Below, in pieces: positions 1 to 9,793 of a stretch of DNA of 64,000 bases. Positions within the stretch are counted from its first letter, which is position 1; every line of letters begins with the position of its first letter. The translations under genes were made by a program, and so were the position numbers. Where the stretch lies: contig NZ_QQBJ01000005.1 in assembly GCF_003347205.1 (NCBI RefSeq), positions 248,001 to 312,000 of the forward strand, written 5' to 3'. Origin of the DNA: Mycolicibacterium moriokaense. Its GTDB lineage: Bacteria > Actinomycetota > Actinomycetes > Mycobacteriales > Mycobacteriaceae. A model generated the notes under the pieces. The model was not told the DNA's origin. It was given only the letters and a program-made list of their open reading frames with translations, and did no database searches.

Positions 1-354
1 CTCGACCACGACGCCGTCGCGGGTGCGGACCCGGTCCAGCCCCCGGATCGCGAACGGCCCGTCGGGTCCGCTGCCTCGGCCGACGTAGTGCAGGAACACC
101 AGCTGTTCGCCGGGCGCGTCTCCGTCGACGGTGGCGCTCTCGACCAGCTCCAGCGCGAGATCGGGTGCGGCCGCGACCAGCTCGGCGATCTTGCCGACGT
201 AGGCATGCTTGCCGCGCACCGGCCTGGGGTCGCCCTGCCAGTAGCCGACGATGTCGTCGGCGAGGACGTCGCCGGCTCTGGCCACGTCCGGGGCGGCCCA
301 GAAGGCGGCCCACAGGTCGGCGCTGAACGTGGGTGGGGTCTGCGTGTGCGTCAT
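1..354 (-). CDS. SnoaL-like / NTF2-fold protein (3' part outside window)
   Basis: The reverse strand from the ATG at 354 is open to the window edge (118 codons, no stop). The product starts MTHTQTPPTFSADLWAAFWA and continues with a region typical of the SnoaL/nuclear-transport-factor-2 fold: an N-terminal helix, a DDIVGYWQGD strand and a GKHAYVGKIAELV helix. Members of this family are small cone-shaped enzymes or ligand-binding proteins; the substrate cannot be told. The C-terminus lies outside the window. It is divergent from the VOC gene, with about 100 bp between the two starts. Fold assignment is by sequence feel only, not by a conserved catalytic motif. Confidence 0.6.
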   Translation of the reverse strand, partial: MTHTQTPPTFSADLWAAFWAAPDVARAGDVLADDIVGYWQGDPRPVRGKHAYVGKIAELVAAAPDLALELVESATVDGDAPGEQLVFLHYVGRGSGPDGPFAIRGLDRVRTRDGVVVE

Positions 355-443
355 GGCTCAAGCCTGCGACGAGTTTCAGCGCCGCTCAATTACGTGTCAG
401 GTAATGGCGACTGCGCCGCGGGCGTTTTGTCGGAGTGCTGGCA

Positions 444-449
444 TAAGGT
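444..449 (+). promoter_or_regulatory. -10 box of a leaderless start
   Basis: TAAGGT matches the mycobacterial TANNNT -10 consensus and ends 6 nt before the ATG at 456, so the VOC mRNA probably begins at its start codon. There is no Shine-Dalgarno sequence in front of that ATG, which agrees. Confidence 0.5.
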
Positions 450-455
450 CGGCGC

Positions 456-800
456 ATGGCGCTCAAGACCGAGAACATCACCATCGACTGCACCGACCCC
501 GAGAAGCTCGCCGACTGGTGGGCCCGCGCGCTCGACGGGCAGGTAAATGCCGTCGCACCACCGTTTTTCGTCGTCGTCGCGCTACCCGAAGGCCCCGGGC
601 TGGCGTTCCAGAAGGTCGACGATCCGACGCCGGGGAAGAACCGCATCCACATCGACTTCAGCGCCGCCGACAAAGAGGCCGAGGTGAAGCGGCTGGTGGG
701 CCTCGGCGCAACGGAAACCAGCCGGGGCAACTTCGGCGACTTCGAGTGGGTGGTGCTCGCCGACCCCGACGGCAACGCGTTCTGCGTGGCTGGCGGCTAG
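456..800 (+). CDS. VOC-family (glyoxalase-like) protein
   Basis: This 114-aa protein has the size and pattern of a single vicinal-oxygen-chelate module pair: an N-terminal betaalphabeta unit (ENITIDCTDPEKLADWWARAL), a central NRIHIDFSA strand and a C-terminal VVLADPDGNAFCV segment, where family members place a metal-binding Glu. Here the terminal strand reads NAFCV, so the usual acidic ligand (NxFxLxE) is not seen. It may therefore bind rather than convert its ligand. Start at the ATG is supported by the -10 box just upstream. It is a single gene, followed after 33 bp by the antiporter. Function beyond the fold is unknown. Confidence 0.8.
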   Translation: MALKTENITIDCTDPEKLADWWARALDGQVNAVAPPFFVVVALPEGPGLAFQKVDDPTPGKNRIHIDFSAADKEAEVKRLVGLGATETSRGNFGDFEWVVLADPDGNAFCVAGG

Positions 801-833
801 CGAAGGAGCAGCGCAGCGGGCACAATCGCGCCC

Positions 834-2042
834 GTGTTGGCGTCGGTCATCGCAGTCGCGCTGGCGCTGGTGGCGTGGTCGCTGCTGGCCCGGCGGTTGG
901 AACGCTGGCGTGTCACCGCGCCGATGTTCCTGGTGCTGGCCGGCGTCGCGGTCGGAATGTTCACCCGCGACGCGCTGGCCGAGTCGCTTAACACCGACAC
1001 CGCCCAGCACATCGCCGAAATCATCCTCGCCGTGCTGCTTTTCATCGATGCCACCGACATCCGTGGCGGCTTGTTCGGCAGAGAGCCGCGCACGGCACTG
1101 CGGGTGTTGTTCGTCGCGATGCCGTTGAGCCTCGCATTGTCCGTCGCGCTCGGGCTGTGGCTGCTGCCGAGCCTCGGCTGGGCGGTGCTGCTGGCCATCG
1201 CCTGCGTGGTGGTGCCGACGGACTTCGCGCCCGCGGCGTCGATCCTGCGGGACCCGCGCGTGCCCGAGCGGGTGCGCGACGTGCTCAACGTCGAGGCCGG
1301 TTACAACGACGGCATCGTCTCGCCGATCTTCATCTTCGCCCTCGCGCTCGCAGGCGACCGGTCGCATGCGGCGACGCCGATGGACGCCCTCGGTTCGGCC
1401 GTGCCGCAGGCGATCAAGGCGGTGATCGCGGGCCTGCTGGTCGGCGCCGCGCTGGCGCTGCTCACCAATGCCGCCGAGCGCCGCGGCGCCATGACCGATC
1501 AGAGCAAGCGCGTGATCCTGGTGGCCGCCCCGATGCTGGCGTACGGGTCGAGCCTCGCCGTCGGCGGCAACGGCTTCGTCGCCGCCTTCGTCTGCGGGAT
1601 CGCCTTCAACTACCTGCGTCGTTCGGAGGCGATGCGCGGTGAGCTGGAACTGGTCGACGACATCGGCTATCTGCTTTCGGCCGGGATGTGGTTCGTCTTC
1701 GGGGCGACGGCCGTGCTCGCGCTGACCTACGGCGTGGCGTGGGGGATGGTGCTGTTCGGGGTGCTGGCCCTGACCGTGGTGCGGCTGGTGCCGGTGTTGA
1801 TCGCGTTACTCGGATCGCGGTTTTCCTGGCCCGAACGGCTGCTGGTCGGCTGGCTGGGCCCGCGCGGCACGACGTCGATCGTGTTCGGGCTGCTGGCGTT
1901 CAACGTGCTGACCGGAGACAACGAGCAGGCGGTGCTGCTGGCCACCGTTATCGCGGTGCTGGGCAGCGTGGTGCTGCACGGCGTCGGCGCGCCAGCGGCC
2001 GCCCGCGCGTTCGACCGGTCGCAAACTAGACTGGGCGGGTGA
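834..2042 (+). CDS. Cation:proton antiporter (CPA family)
   Basis: A 402-aa integral membrane protein with roughly 12 hydrophobic segments. The pair of conserved regions [11 protein letters not shown] (about residues 125-135) and [13 protein letters not shown] (about 152-164) is typical of Na+/H+ antiporters of the CPA1/NhaP type; the Asp residues in these segments are the ion-binding residues known for the family. Start is GTG; it ends in a 4-bp overlap (GTGA) with purL, so the two are probably co-transcribed. The overlap with a purine gene looks like local packing and does not imply a joint function. Direction of transport and ion (Na+ or K+) cannot be read from the sequence. Confidence 0.88.
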   Translation: MLASVIAVALALVAWSLLARRLERWRVTAPMFLVLAGVAVGMFTRDALAESLNTDTAQHIAEIILAVLLFIDATDIRGGLFGREPRTALRVLFVAMPLSLALSVALGLWLLPSLGWAVLLAIACVVVPTDFAPAASILRDPRVPERVRDVLNVEAGYNDGIVSPIFIFALALAGDRSHAATPMDALGSAVPQAIKAVIAGLLVGAALALLTNAAERRGAMTDQSKRVILVAAPMLAYGSSLAVGGNGFVAAFVCGIAFNYLRRSEAMRGELELVDDIGYLLSAGMWFVFGATAVLALTYGVAWGMVLFGVLALTVVRLVPVLIALLGSRFSWPERLLVGWLGPRGTTSIVFGLLAFNVLTGDNEQAVLLATVIAVLGSVVLHGVGAPAAARAFDRSQTRLGG

Positions 2043-4336
2043 CCTCGGAGCTCACTGGAGTCGTCGATACCGTCGAGCACGCCGCATCCACCCCCGACCA
2101 TCCGCAGCCGTTTCGCGAACTCGGTCTCAAGGACGACGAGTACGAGCGCATCCGCGACATCCTGGGCCGCCGACCCACCGACGCCGAACTGGCGATGTAC
2201 TCGGTGATGTGGAGCGAGCACTGCAGCTACAAGTCCTCCAAGGTGCACCTGCGCTACTTCGGCGAGACCACCACCGAGAAGATGCGCGCGGCGATGCTGG
2301 CAGGCATCGGCGAGAACGCGGGCGTTGTCGACATCGGCGACGGCTGGGCGGTGACGTTCAAGGTCGAGTCGCACAATCACCCGTCCTACGTCGAGCCCTA
2401 CCAGGGTGCGGCCACCGGCGTCGGCGGGATCGTGCGCGACATCATGGCGATGGGCGCCCGTCCCGTCGCGGTGATGGACCAGTTGCGGTTCGGCGCAGCC
2501 GATGCAGCCGATACCCGCCGCGTCGTCGACGGTGTGGTCCGCGGCATCGGCGGATACGGAAACTCGTTGGGGCTGCCCAACATCGGCGGCGAGACCGTCT
2601 TTGACCCCTCGTATGCCGGCAACCCGTTGGTGAACGCGCTGTGCGTCGGGGTGTTGCGCAAAGAGGATCTGCACCTGGCGTTCGCGTCGGGCACCGGCAA
2701 CAAGATCATCCTGTTCGGGGCGCGCACCGGTCTGGACGGCATCGGCGGGGTGTCGGTGCTGGCGTCGGAGACGTTCGGCGGCGACGAGGGCGAGGGCCCC
2801 GGCCGCAAGAAGCTGCCCTCGGTGCAGGTGGGCGATCCCTTCATGGAGAAGGTGCTCATCGAGTGCTGCCTCGAGTTGTACGCGGCAGGCCTGGTGATCG
2901 GCATCCAGGATCTCGGCGGTGCCGGATTGTCCTGCGCGACATCTGAACTCGCGTCCGCGGGCGACGGCGGCATGGCCGTCGAGTTGGACCAGGTGCCGCT
3001 GCGGGCCGCCAACATGACGCCGGCGGAGATCCTGTCCAGCGAATCGCAGGAGCGGATGTGTGCCGTCGTCGCGCCGGAGAACGTGGACGCGTTCATGGCG
3101 GTGTGCCGCAAGTGGGAGGTGCTGGCCACCGTCATCGGCGAGGTCACCGACGGTGACCGCCTGACGATCACCTGGCACGGCGAGACCGTCGTCGACGTGC
3201 CGCCGCGCACCGTCGCGCACGAGGGCCCGGTCTACGAACGGCCCGTCGAGCGCCCGGACACCCAGGATGCGCTGGGCGCCGATACCTCCGACCGGTTGCC
3301 CCGGCCCGAGTCCGGCGAGCAGTTGCGCGCGACTCTGCTTGCGATGCTTGGCAGCCCGCATCTGTGCAGTCGGGCGTTCATCACCGAACAGTACGACCGC
3401 TACGTGCGCGGCAACACCGTACTGGCCGAGCACGCCGACGGTGGTGTGCTGCGGGTCGACGAATCCACCGGACGCGGCATCGCGGTGTCCACGGACGCGT
3501 CGGGCCGCTACACGCAACTGGACCCGTACCGGGGCGCCCAACTCGCGCTCGCGGAGGCGTACCGCAACGTCGCGGTGACCGGCGCCACGCCCGTCGCGGT
3601 GACGAACTGCCTCAACTTCGGCTCTCCGGAGGACCCCGGGGTCATGTGGCAGTTCTCGCAGGCGGTCCGCGGGCTGGCGGACGGCTGTGCGGCCCTTGGT
3701 ATTCCGGTCACCGGCGGAAACGTCAGCTTCTACAACCAGACCGGGACCACGGCCATCCTGCCCACGCCGGTCGTCGGGGTGCTCGGCGTCATCGACGACG
3801 TGACCCGCCGCATCCCCACCGGAATCGGCGCCGAACCCGGCGAGACACTGTTGCTTCTCGGCGACACCCGCGACGAGTTCGACGGCTCGATCTGGGCGCA
3901 GGTGACCGCGGACCACCTCGGCGGCCGACCGCCCGAGGTCGACCTCGCCCGGGAACAACTGCTCGCCGAGGTGCTCAGCGCGGCGTCTCGCGACGGACTC
4001 GTGTCGGCCGCCCACGACCTTTCCGAAGGCGGCCTGATCCAGGCCGTCGTCGAAGCGGCGCTGGCTGGCGAAACCGGTTGCCGCATCATTCTTCCCGAGA
4101 ATCAGGACCCCTTCGTCGCGCTGTTCTCGGAATCCGCGGGCCGGGTGCTCCTCGCCGTCCCGCGCACCGAGGAGAGCCGACTGCGGTCCATGTGCGAGGC
4201 CCGCGGCCTGCCGGTGACCCGCATCGGCGTCGTCGACCAAGGCAGCGACGCCGTCGAGGTACAGGACCAGTTCATCGTGTCGTTGGAGGATCTGCGCAGG
4301 ACATCGGAAGGTGTGCTGCCCGGGTTGTTCGGGTGA
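2039..4336 (+). CDS. purL: Phosphoribosylformylglycinamidine synthase subunit PurL
   Basis: A 765-aa ATP-dependent enzyme of step 4 of purine synthesis: FGAR plus glutamine-derived ammonia gives FGAM. The size is that of the small (class II) PurL, which lacks the glutaminase domain and works with separate PurQ and PurS. Visible are the VESHNHPS motif (about 106-113), the nucleotide-binding [11 protein letters not shown] region and the second half-repeat with the [11 protein letters not shown] and [10 protein letters not shown] motifs. GTG start overlaps the antiporter stop by 4 bp, and its own TGA overlaps the next GTG. purQ and purS are not in the window (probably upstream). Corresponds to Rv0803. 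Confidence 0.97.
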   Translation: MTSELTGVVDTVEHAASTPDHPQPFRELGLKDDEYERIRDILGRRPTDAELAMYSVMWSEHCSYKSSKVHLRYFGETTTEKMRAAMLAGIGENAGVVDIGDGWAVTFKVESHNHPSYVEPYQGAATGVGGIVRDIMAMGARPVAVMDQLRFGAADAADTRRVVDGVVRGIGGYGNSLGLPNIGGETVFDPSYAGNPLVNALCVGVLRKEDLHLAFASGTGNKIILFGARTGLDGIGGVSVLASETFGGDEGEGPGRKKLPSVQVGDPFMEKVLIECCLELYAAGLVIGIQDLGGAGLSCATSELASAGDGGMAVELDQVPLRAANMTPAEILSSESQERMCAVVAPENVDAFMAVCRKWEVLATVIGEVTDGDRLTITWHGETVVDVPPRTVAHEGPVYERPVERPDTQDALGADTSDRLPRPESGEQLRATLLAMLGSPHLCSRAFITEQYDRYVRGNTVLAEHADGGVLRVDESTGRGIAVSTDASGRYTQLDPYRGAQLALAEAYRNVAVTGATPVAVTNCLNFGSPEDPGVMWQFSQAVRGLADGCAALGIPVTGGNVSFYNQTGTTAILPTPVVGVLGVIDDVTRRIPTGIGAEPGETLLLLGDTRDEFDGSIWAQVTADHLGGRPPEVDLAREQLLAEVLSAASRDGLVSAAHDLSEGGLIQAVVEAALAGETGCRIILPENQDPFVALFSESAGRVLLAVPRTEESRLRSMCEARGLPVTRIGVVDQGSDAVEVQDQFIVSLEDLRRTSEGVLPGLFG

Positions 4337-6093
4337 CCACCGACGCCGTCACGGACGAACCGGTCGCCGCTGGCGACGAGCGCAAGCAACACCACCCTCT
4401 GCTGTTGTGGGCCTGGCACCTGGTGCGTCTCGACTTCATCGGGATTGCGTTCGGCGCGCTCTTCTTCTGCCTGTCGCTGACGCCGTCGCTGCTGCCGAGG
4501 GACTGGCTGTTTCAGGGCTTGATCGGTGGGCTCAACGCCGCGATCGGCTACGGCATCGGCGTTTTCGTCGCGAAGATGGTGCGCCGCTTCGTGTTACCGC
4601 GCCGACGCTGGTGGCCGCCGCCGAAACGGGTGCTCTACTGGTGCAAGGCGGTGATCGTCACGCTGTCGACGGCCGCGAGCCTGCTGATGCTGATCCCCGC
4701 TGCCGCGTGGCAGCGCAGGGTGTCCGCCGAGATGGGCATGGAAGGGCCCGACACCATCGGATATCTGCGCACCCTGATCATCGCGATGCTGGTGACCGCG
4801 CTGTGTGTGTCCGGTGCGCGCCTGATCATCGACCTCATCAAGACGATGGCCCGCTTCTTCATCCGGCGCTGGCATCTGCACGACGAGTCGGCGCTGTTCA
4901 TCGGCACCGCAATCGTGGTGGTGCTGGCCATCACGTTGATCAACGGCGTGCTGGTTCGCGGGTTCCTGGTGGGCGCCAACCGGGTGTTTCAGCCGCAGAA
5001 CACCACCACGAGGGCGTCCGTCACCCAGCCGATGGAAATCGAACGGTCGGGCAGCCCAACATCTCTCGCGCCGTGGGAGACGCTGGGCTACGAGGGCCGC
5101 AACTTCGTCGCCACCGGTCCGGACGCCGCGGAGTTGACGCGGCTGAACGGCGCGCCCGCCAAGGAGCCCATCCGGGTCTACGCGGGATTGCAGACCGCGG
5201 ACACCGACCAGAAGCGGGCCGACATCCTGGTGCGCGAACTCGACCGCACCCGCGCGTTCGAGCGCAAGGTGCTCGTCATCGTCCCGACGACGGGCACCGG
5301 CTGGATCAACCCGGTCGCCGCGCGGGCCCTGGAACTGATCTACAACGGCGACACGGCGATGGTCGGATCGCAGTACTCGTATCTGCCCAGCTGGATTTCG
5401 TTCCTCGGCGACCGGCAGAAATCCATGGAGTCCGGTCGGACGATGATCGACGCGATCCACGCGTGGTGGTCGCGGCTGCCGCAAAACCGGCGGCCCAAGC
5501 TGTTGCTCTACGGCGAGAGCCTGGGCTCGATGGCCGGCCAGGGCGCGTTCGACTGGCTGCCCGACATCGCGCGGATGAACTTCTCGTCGGTGCTGTGGGT
5601 CGGCCCGCCCAACGCCAGCCCGCTGTGGAAGGCCATCACGGTGCGGCGCGACCCGGGTACGCCCGAAGTCCAGCCCGTCTACGACAACGGGCGCACCGTG
5701 CGGTTCTCGCAGGCCACCGACGCGGCGGAGATCGCCGCCGACACCGCCGCGCCGTGGGAAGGCACCCGCGTGCTGTTTTTGCAGCATGCGTCGGACCCGA
5801 TCGTCTGGTGGTCGGAGAACCTGATGTTCACCCGGCCGGATTGGCTGAGCGAACCGCCGGGCCGCGACCGGACACCGCTGATGCGGTGGTACCCGATCAT
5901 CACGTTCTGGCAGGTCGCCGCCGACATGACGAACGCCGGGTCGGTGCCGGGCGGCCACGGCCACAACTACGGCAAGTATGTGCTCGACGGCTGGGTCGCC
6001 GTCGCGCCGCCCGAGGGTTGGACGGCCGACGACACCGAACGCGTCCGGATCGCGCTGGCGAAGACGGCATCCGAGGACGGGCCCGAGTACTAG
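4333..6093 (+). CDS. Alpha/beta-hydrolase-type membrane protein
   Basis: A 586-aa protein. About residues 30-230 hold four to five hydrophobic segments ([73 protein letters not shown]). The C-terminal 350 residues form a hydrolase-like domain with a GESLGS nucleophile elbow (Ser396), an SDPIVWW segment that can supply the acid and a late GGHGHNYG His. I recall this architecture as the DUF2319/alpha-beta-hydrolase-9 family common in mycobacteria; the substrate is unknown. The GTG start overlaps the purL stop (GTGA) and its stop overlaps the next GTG, so purL, this gene and the CPBP gene form a tightly coupled run. Confidence 0.85.
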   Translation: MTTDAVTDEPVAAGDERKQHHPLLLWAWHLVRLDFIGIAFGALFFCLSLTPSLLPRDWLFQGLIGGLNAAIGYGIGVFVAKMVRRFVLPRRRWWPPPKRVLYWCKAVIVTLSTAASLLMLIPAAAWQRRVSAEMGMEGPDTIGYLRTLIIAMLVTALCVSGARLIIDLIKTMARFFIRRWHLHDESALFIGTAIVVVLAITLINGVLVRGFLVGANRVFQPQNTTTRASVTQPMEIERSGSPTSLAPWETLGYEGRNFVATGPDAAELTRLNGAPAKEPIRVYAGLQTADTDQKRADILVRELDRTRAFERKVLVIVPTTGTGWINPVAARALELIYNGDTAMVGSQYSYLPSWISFLGDRQKSMESGRTMIDAIHAWWSRLPQNRRPKLLLYGESLGSMAGQGAFDWLPDIARMNFSSVLWVGPPNASPLWKAITVRRDPGTPEVQPVYDNGRTVRFSQATDAAEIAADTAAPWEGTRVLFLQHASDPIVWWSENLMFTRPDWLSEPPGRDRTPLMRWYPIITFWQVAADMTNAGSVPGGHGHNYGKYVLDGWVAVAPPEGWTADDTERVRIALAKTASEDGPEY

Positions 6094-6716
6094 TGCGCGC
6101 CAGGCATTTTGAAGCCATAGCGGTGGCGGCGGGGTTGATCGTTTGGAACGGGCTGATCGCGCCGCGGATACCGCGGCGGGTGTACCCGCTTGTGCACGGG
6201 GTGCTGGCGGCGGGGCTCGCGGCGCTGACCCGCGCACCGCTGGGCCTGCGTCCGCCGCGCGTGTGGTCCGGGCTGCGGCTCGGTGGTGCGGTGGCCGCGC
6301 CGGTGATCGCGGGTGTCGCCGCGTCGACGGCGATGCCACCGGTGCGCAACGCGATGGGCGGACGCGAACTGCCCGAGACGTCGTCGGGCTGGCTGTTGGT
6401 GCGCATCCCGATCGGCACCGTCTGGGCGGAGGAGTCGGCGTTCCGCGGCGCGCTGGGCACGACGGCCGCCGCCGCGTTCGGCCCGGCGGGTGGCCGGCTG
6501 CTGCAGTCGTCGGCGTTCGGGCTGTCGCACATCGCCGACGCCAGAGCCGCCGGGGCGTCGGTGGCGGGCACCGTGCTCGTCACGGGTGTCGCCGGCTGGT
6601 TCTTCGCGCTGCTGCGTGAGCGCTCCGGCAGCCTGGCGGCCCCGATGCTCGCCCACCTGGCGATCAACGAGGCGGGTGCGCTCGCGGCGATCGCCGTGCA
6701 GCGCCGCGCCCGCTGA
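6093..6716 (+). CDS. CPBP-family intramembrane metalloprotease
   Basis: This 207-aa membrane protein has the CPBP (CAAX protease and bacteriocin-processing) motifs: EESAFRG with Glu113, Glu114 and Arg118, a downstream GLSHI His and a terminal HLAIN motif. In the family the Glu and His residues hold the catalytic metal inside the membrane. It is translationally coupled to the hydrolase gene (the G of TAG is the first base of the GTG start). Position and length match Rv0804 of M. tuberculosis (about 209 aa). The substrate is unknown; prenylated-protein processing is known only for eukaryotic relatives. Confidence 0.88.
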   Translation: MRARHFEAIAVAAGLIVWNGLIAPRIPRRVYPLVHGVLAAGLAALTRAPLGLRPPRVWSGLRLGGAVAAPVIAGVAASTAMPPVRNAMGGRELPETSSGWLLVRIPIGTVWAEESAFRGALGTTAAAAFGPAGGRLLQSSAFGLSHIADARAAGASVAGTVLVTGVAGWFFALLRERSGSLAAPMLAHLAINEAGALAAIAVQRRAR

Positions 6717-6731
6717 GTCTCCGCGGAAGTA

Positions 6732-7925
6732 CTACGGGTTGATCGTGGCCTCGCCGACCTGCCTGCCCCAGATGTAGTCCGACGTCAGCGGCGTCGCGAG
6801 CTCGAGGTGGTTGTAGGGAGCGATGCTGTAGCCGGTGTCCATCACCAGATACGGGAAGGGATACAGATACTTGGTCACCTTCTGCCAGCAGCCGGGACGG
6901 CCCTCCGGCCCGCCGTGGGCGTTCACCCGCGGCAGGTTGTCCGGATAGATGAACGGGTTTCCCGGCGGCAGCACGGTTCCGTACGACTTGAGCGCATAGC
7001 CGTTGTCGCCGCCGAGCACCTTCGACAGCCGCGGCGCCACCTCGGCGTAGTTGCGGGCGGTGCAGAAGATCATCGCCCGGTAGTCGTCGAGGAGCTTCGT
7101 GGTGGGCAGCAGGTCCTCGGCCGCCCGCACGAAGTACGGTCCGCCGCGCTCGAAGATGTCGGCCGCTGTCCCGCCGAACCCGATCGCGGCCATCAGCGCG
7201 GTGTCGATGTTGCCCCGCTGGTCGTTGACCGTCGCCGCGGTTGTCGCGGCGTTGCGCAATCCGTCGAAGAGGTCGGGGGAGGCGTCGGCGTACACGTCGG
7301 CGAGGTCGGCGACGGCCTGCGTGTCGGCGCGCAGCCGCGGCATCCGCGGGTTCAGGTCGTCCATGATGTCGTTCGCATTGACCAGCGAGTCGCCGAACCG
7401 CTCGCCGAGCCCGGTCACCGCCTCGGCGGTCGCGGTCAGCGTGGCGTTCAGCTTCACCGGGTCGACCTGCTCCGACAGCGACACGACCGTTTCGAACAGC
7501 GTGTTGAACTCTGTCGTCACCGACGATGCGTCGATCACGTCCCGGCTGGTAATACGTTGCGGGCTCGGATCTTTCGGCGAGCTGAACGACACGTACTTGT
7601 TGCCGAACACCGTCGTCGCCCTGACATCGGCGATCACGTTCCTCGGGATGAACCCCAGATAGCGGGGGGCGACGTTCAGCGTCAGTTTGGCGACGCCGTC
7701 GACGTAGTCCACGCGCGCGACCTTGCCGATCTCCACGCCGTTGTAGGTGACCTTGGAGCCGGGGTCGACGACCAGGCCGGCCCGCGGGGACAACACCGTC
7801 AGGTGGGCCTTGCGGGTGAGTTCGCCGCGGAACTGCAGATAGAGCAGGCTCGCGGCGACCGCGGTGAGCACCAGGAAGACCGCCCCGGCCGCCTTGTAGG
7901 GTGGATGATGGCGGTCGGCAAACAC
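6732..7925 (-). CDS. Orphan MCE-family (MlaD-domain) protein
   Basis: The 397-aa product has one N-terminal membrane helix (AAGAVFLVLTAVAASLLYLQF, residues 12-32) followed by the MlaD/MCE domain (LTVLSPRAGLVVDPGSKVTYNGVEIGKV) and the long helical region of mycobacterial Mce proteins (residues 125-270). Mce proteins form hexameric lipid-import channels encoded in operons with YrbE permeases and six mce genes. Here no yrbE or further mce gene is next to it, so it is an orphan; it may swap into a complex encoded elsewhere. Divergent from the sterol-carrier gene with only 16 bp between the starts. Confidence 0.9.
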   Translation of the reverse strand: MFADRHHPPYKAAGAVFLVLTAVAASLLYLQFRGELTRKAHLTVLSPRAGLVVDPGSKVTYNGVEIGKVARVDYVDGVAKLTLNVAPRYLGFIPRNVIADVRATTVFGNKYVSFSSPKDPSPQRITSRDVIDASSVTTEFNTLFETVVSLSEQVDPVKLNATLTATAEAVTGLGERFGDSLVNANDIMDDLNPRMPRLRADTQAVADLADVYADASPDLFDGLRNAATTAATVNDQRGNIDTALMAAIGFGGTAADIFERGGPYFVRAAEDLLPTTKLLDDYRAMIFCTARNYAEVAPRLSKVLGGDNGYALKSYGTVLPPGNPFIYPDNLPRVNAHGGPEGRPGCWQKVTKYLYPFPYLVMDTGYSIAPYNHLELATPLTSDYIWGRQVGEATINP

Positions 7926-7941
7926 CTTGAGACACTAAGGT

Positions 7942-8331
7942 ATGCCCGCTCGCCGCACCGCCGATCCGGCGAAGACGCGCGCGGCGGTTCTCGCGGTCGC
8001 CGACTGGCTGCGCGACGAGAACGCCCCTGTGCCTCAGCGATCCGCGCTGGCCGAAGCCGTCCGGTTGACCGCACGCACCGTCGCGGCTGTCGCCCCCGGC
8101 GCCGCCGTCGAGGTGCGGGTGCCGCCCTTCGTTGCGGTGCAATGTATTTCGGGCCCCAGACACACTCGGGGCAATCCGCCCAACGTCGTCGAGACCGATC
8201 CGCGGACGTGGTTGTTGCTCGCCACGGGTGCGACGACAGTCGCCGACGCCGCCGCAAGCGGGGCGCTGCACCTGTCGGGCGCCCGCGCCCGCGAAATCGC
8301 AACGCTGCTACCCGTAGTCACGCTGCAGTAG
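7942..8331 (+). CDS. Sterol-carrier-like family protein
   Basis: This 129-aa soluble protein corresponds by length and position to Rv0807. The second half (PFVAVQCISGPRHTRGNPPNVVETDPRTWLLLATG...) resembles the SCP2-like fold seen in mycothiol-dependent maleylpyruvate isomerase relatives: a strand with VET-D and a TWLxLATG stretch followed by a small alpha/beta end with SGARAREI. It lies between an MCE gene (divergent) and a sensor gene. A lipid-binding role would suit the MCE neighbour but is only inference. The PRHTRGNPPNVVE region is strongly conserved in relatives that I remember. Confidence 0.7.
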   Translation: MPARRTADPAKTRAAVLAVADWLRDENAPVPQRSALAEAVRLTARTVAAVAPGAAVEVRVPPFVAVQCISGPRHTRGNPPNVVETDPRTWLLLATGATTVADAAASGALHLSGARAREIATLLPVVTLQ

Positions 8332-8355
8332 CCATCATCGGCAATCGGTTCTATC

Positions 8356-9660
8356 GTGGAAAGCGCTGTGCATGCTTCACTGTCCTCCACGGCACGGAGC
8401 CCCGTTTTCACGGCGACGGTGGCACCGTATTTGCTGCTGGATGACGAACTGATCATCCGCGGCGCCAACGATGCGTATCTCGAGGCGACGCGACGCGAAC
8501 GTGATGATCTCGTCGGCTGGTACATGTTCGACGCGTTTCCCGACAATCCAGGTGATCCTGGTGCGTCTGGAGTACGAAATCTGGCCGCGTCCATGACGAG
8601 CGTGCTGTGCAGAAACGTCGGCCATACGATGCCGATTCAGCGCTATGACGTGGCCCCGACACACAGCTCCGTTTTCATTCCGAAGACGTGGAGCCCGGTC
8701 AACTCACCGGTCGCTGACGATCGCGGGCGCGTTGTCGGGCTCTTGCACCACGTCGAGGACGTCACGCCGGTACAGAGCATCCTGCGTCTGTACCCGCCGC
8801 TGGCCGGCGGCCGGGAGTGCATGCAGCCCCAGTTTCGGAACGTTCACGAACGCGCGCTGGCGATATCGGCGATGCATTACCAGCGGCGCCGAGATGCGCT
8901 TGCCAAGGAGAACCTGCGGCTGCGCGACGCCCTGGTCGCGATGGCCGCGTCGCGTGGAGCTGATGTCGAAGCGGTTGAGCGACGAAGAAGGCTGTGGCGC
9001 ATCGTCGCCGACTCAGCAGGCGATCGACGGTGGGCGGGCTGGGCGAACGCCCTGTGCGCTACGGCGGCGTTCATGCTCGGTACGGTCGATGGTGCCGCAA
9101 TCAGCGTTCGTGCCACCGCTGGACACCTGGAACCCATTGCGGCAAGCGGCAGGTGGGCTCACGAGGTCGCCCGGCTGGAAAAGGCGGCTTCAGATGGGCC
9201 GGCACACGACGCCCTCGATGCCCGCATCGTCATGCATGGCGCAGACCTGTCAGTCGAACGCGAACGGTGGCCCCACTACTGCAGTGCTGTCGCCGAGGCA
9301 GGCCTTGCCGCGGTGTCGGCGTTCCCGCTGTTCATCGACAACGTCGACCTCGGCACCTTCAGCGTCTACCGGCGCCACGCCCATGATGCGGCCGAGGCGG
9401 AAGCGGCCGACGCCGCAATCCTCGGTGACATGGCGCTGTCGTCGCTTCTCGCCGATCACCACCGCGTCGAGAGTCAGACGATCAGCGACGGCGGACCCGG
9501 TACCCACGATGTCGCCGTCGCGGCAGGCATTCTGTGCCTCGAGCGGGACCTGTCGTTCGACGAGGCCATCAGCCGTCTGCGGGGCTACGCCTACGCCGTA
9601 GGCCGCGAGATACGGGCGGTAGCCCGTGACGTCGTCGACCGCAGGATTCGCGTCGTCTAG
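8356..9660 (+). CDS. PAS-GAF-ANTAR sensor protein
   Basis: A 434-aa soluble protein. Residues about 22-130 look like a PAS domain (VAPYLLLDDELIIRGANDAYLEATRRERDDLVGWYMFDAFP), followed by a helical linker and a GAF domain (about 215-365, from WAGWANALCATAAFM to a DNVDLGTFSVYR strand). The last 55 residues (AVAAGILCLERDLSFDEAISRLRGYAYAVGREIRAVARDVV) form an ANTAR-like three-helix bundle, a domain that binds paired RNA hairpins to prevent transcription termination. Mycobacteria have many such proteins. GTG start at 8356 is the first in frame; a weak GGAAA-like sequence is inside it, so the exact start is uncertain. Not linked to purF except by position. Confidence 0.78.
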   Translation: MESAVHASLSSTARSPVFTATVAPYLLLDDELIIRGANDAYLEATRRERDDLVGWYMFDAFPDNPGDPGASGVRNLAASMTSVLCRNVGHTMPIQRYDVAPTHSSVFIPKTWSPVNSPVADDRGRVVGLLHHVEDVTPVQSILRLYPPLAGGRECMQPQFRNVHERALAISAMHYQRRRDALAKENLRLRDALVAMAASRGADVEAVERRRRLWRIVADSAGDRRWAGWANALCATAAFMLGTVDGAAISVRATAGHLEPIAASGRWAHEVARLEKAASDGPAHDALDARIVMHGADLSVERERWPHYCSAVAEAGLAAVSAFPLFIDNVDLGTFSVYRRHAHDAAEAEAADAAILGDMALSSLLADHHRVESQTISDGGPGTHDVAVAAGILCLERDLSFDEAISRLRGYAYAVGREIRAVARDVVDRRIRVV

Positions 9661-9749
9661 ACGCCGGAGGAAATGTGAAACCGGTTCGAGCTGTTGGATT
9701 TGTGGGCGACATCAGCGCCCGCGATTCCGTGATTGACCCGTGATGACCG

Positions 9750-9755
9750 TAGACT
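9750..9755 (+). promoter_or_regulatory. Candidate -10 box upstream of purF
   Basis: TAGACT matches TANNNT and lies 38 bp before the purF GTG; a short leader mRNA is expected. No convincing -35 box is at the correct spacing. Confidence 0.35.
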
Positions 9756-9793
9756 GACGTCGTCACCGACCGCCCCATGGGAGCAGCCTTATC

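Noticed and set aside
1727-4240. 837-codon open frame antisense to purL and the antiporter
   Set aside because: Typical high-GC shadow of real genes on the other strand: His/Arg/Asp-rich, no family motif and no ribosome site. The same applies to the antisense frames over purF (9569-11239), pstB (28628-29209) and dusB.
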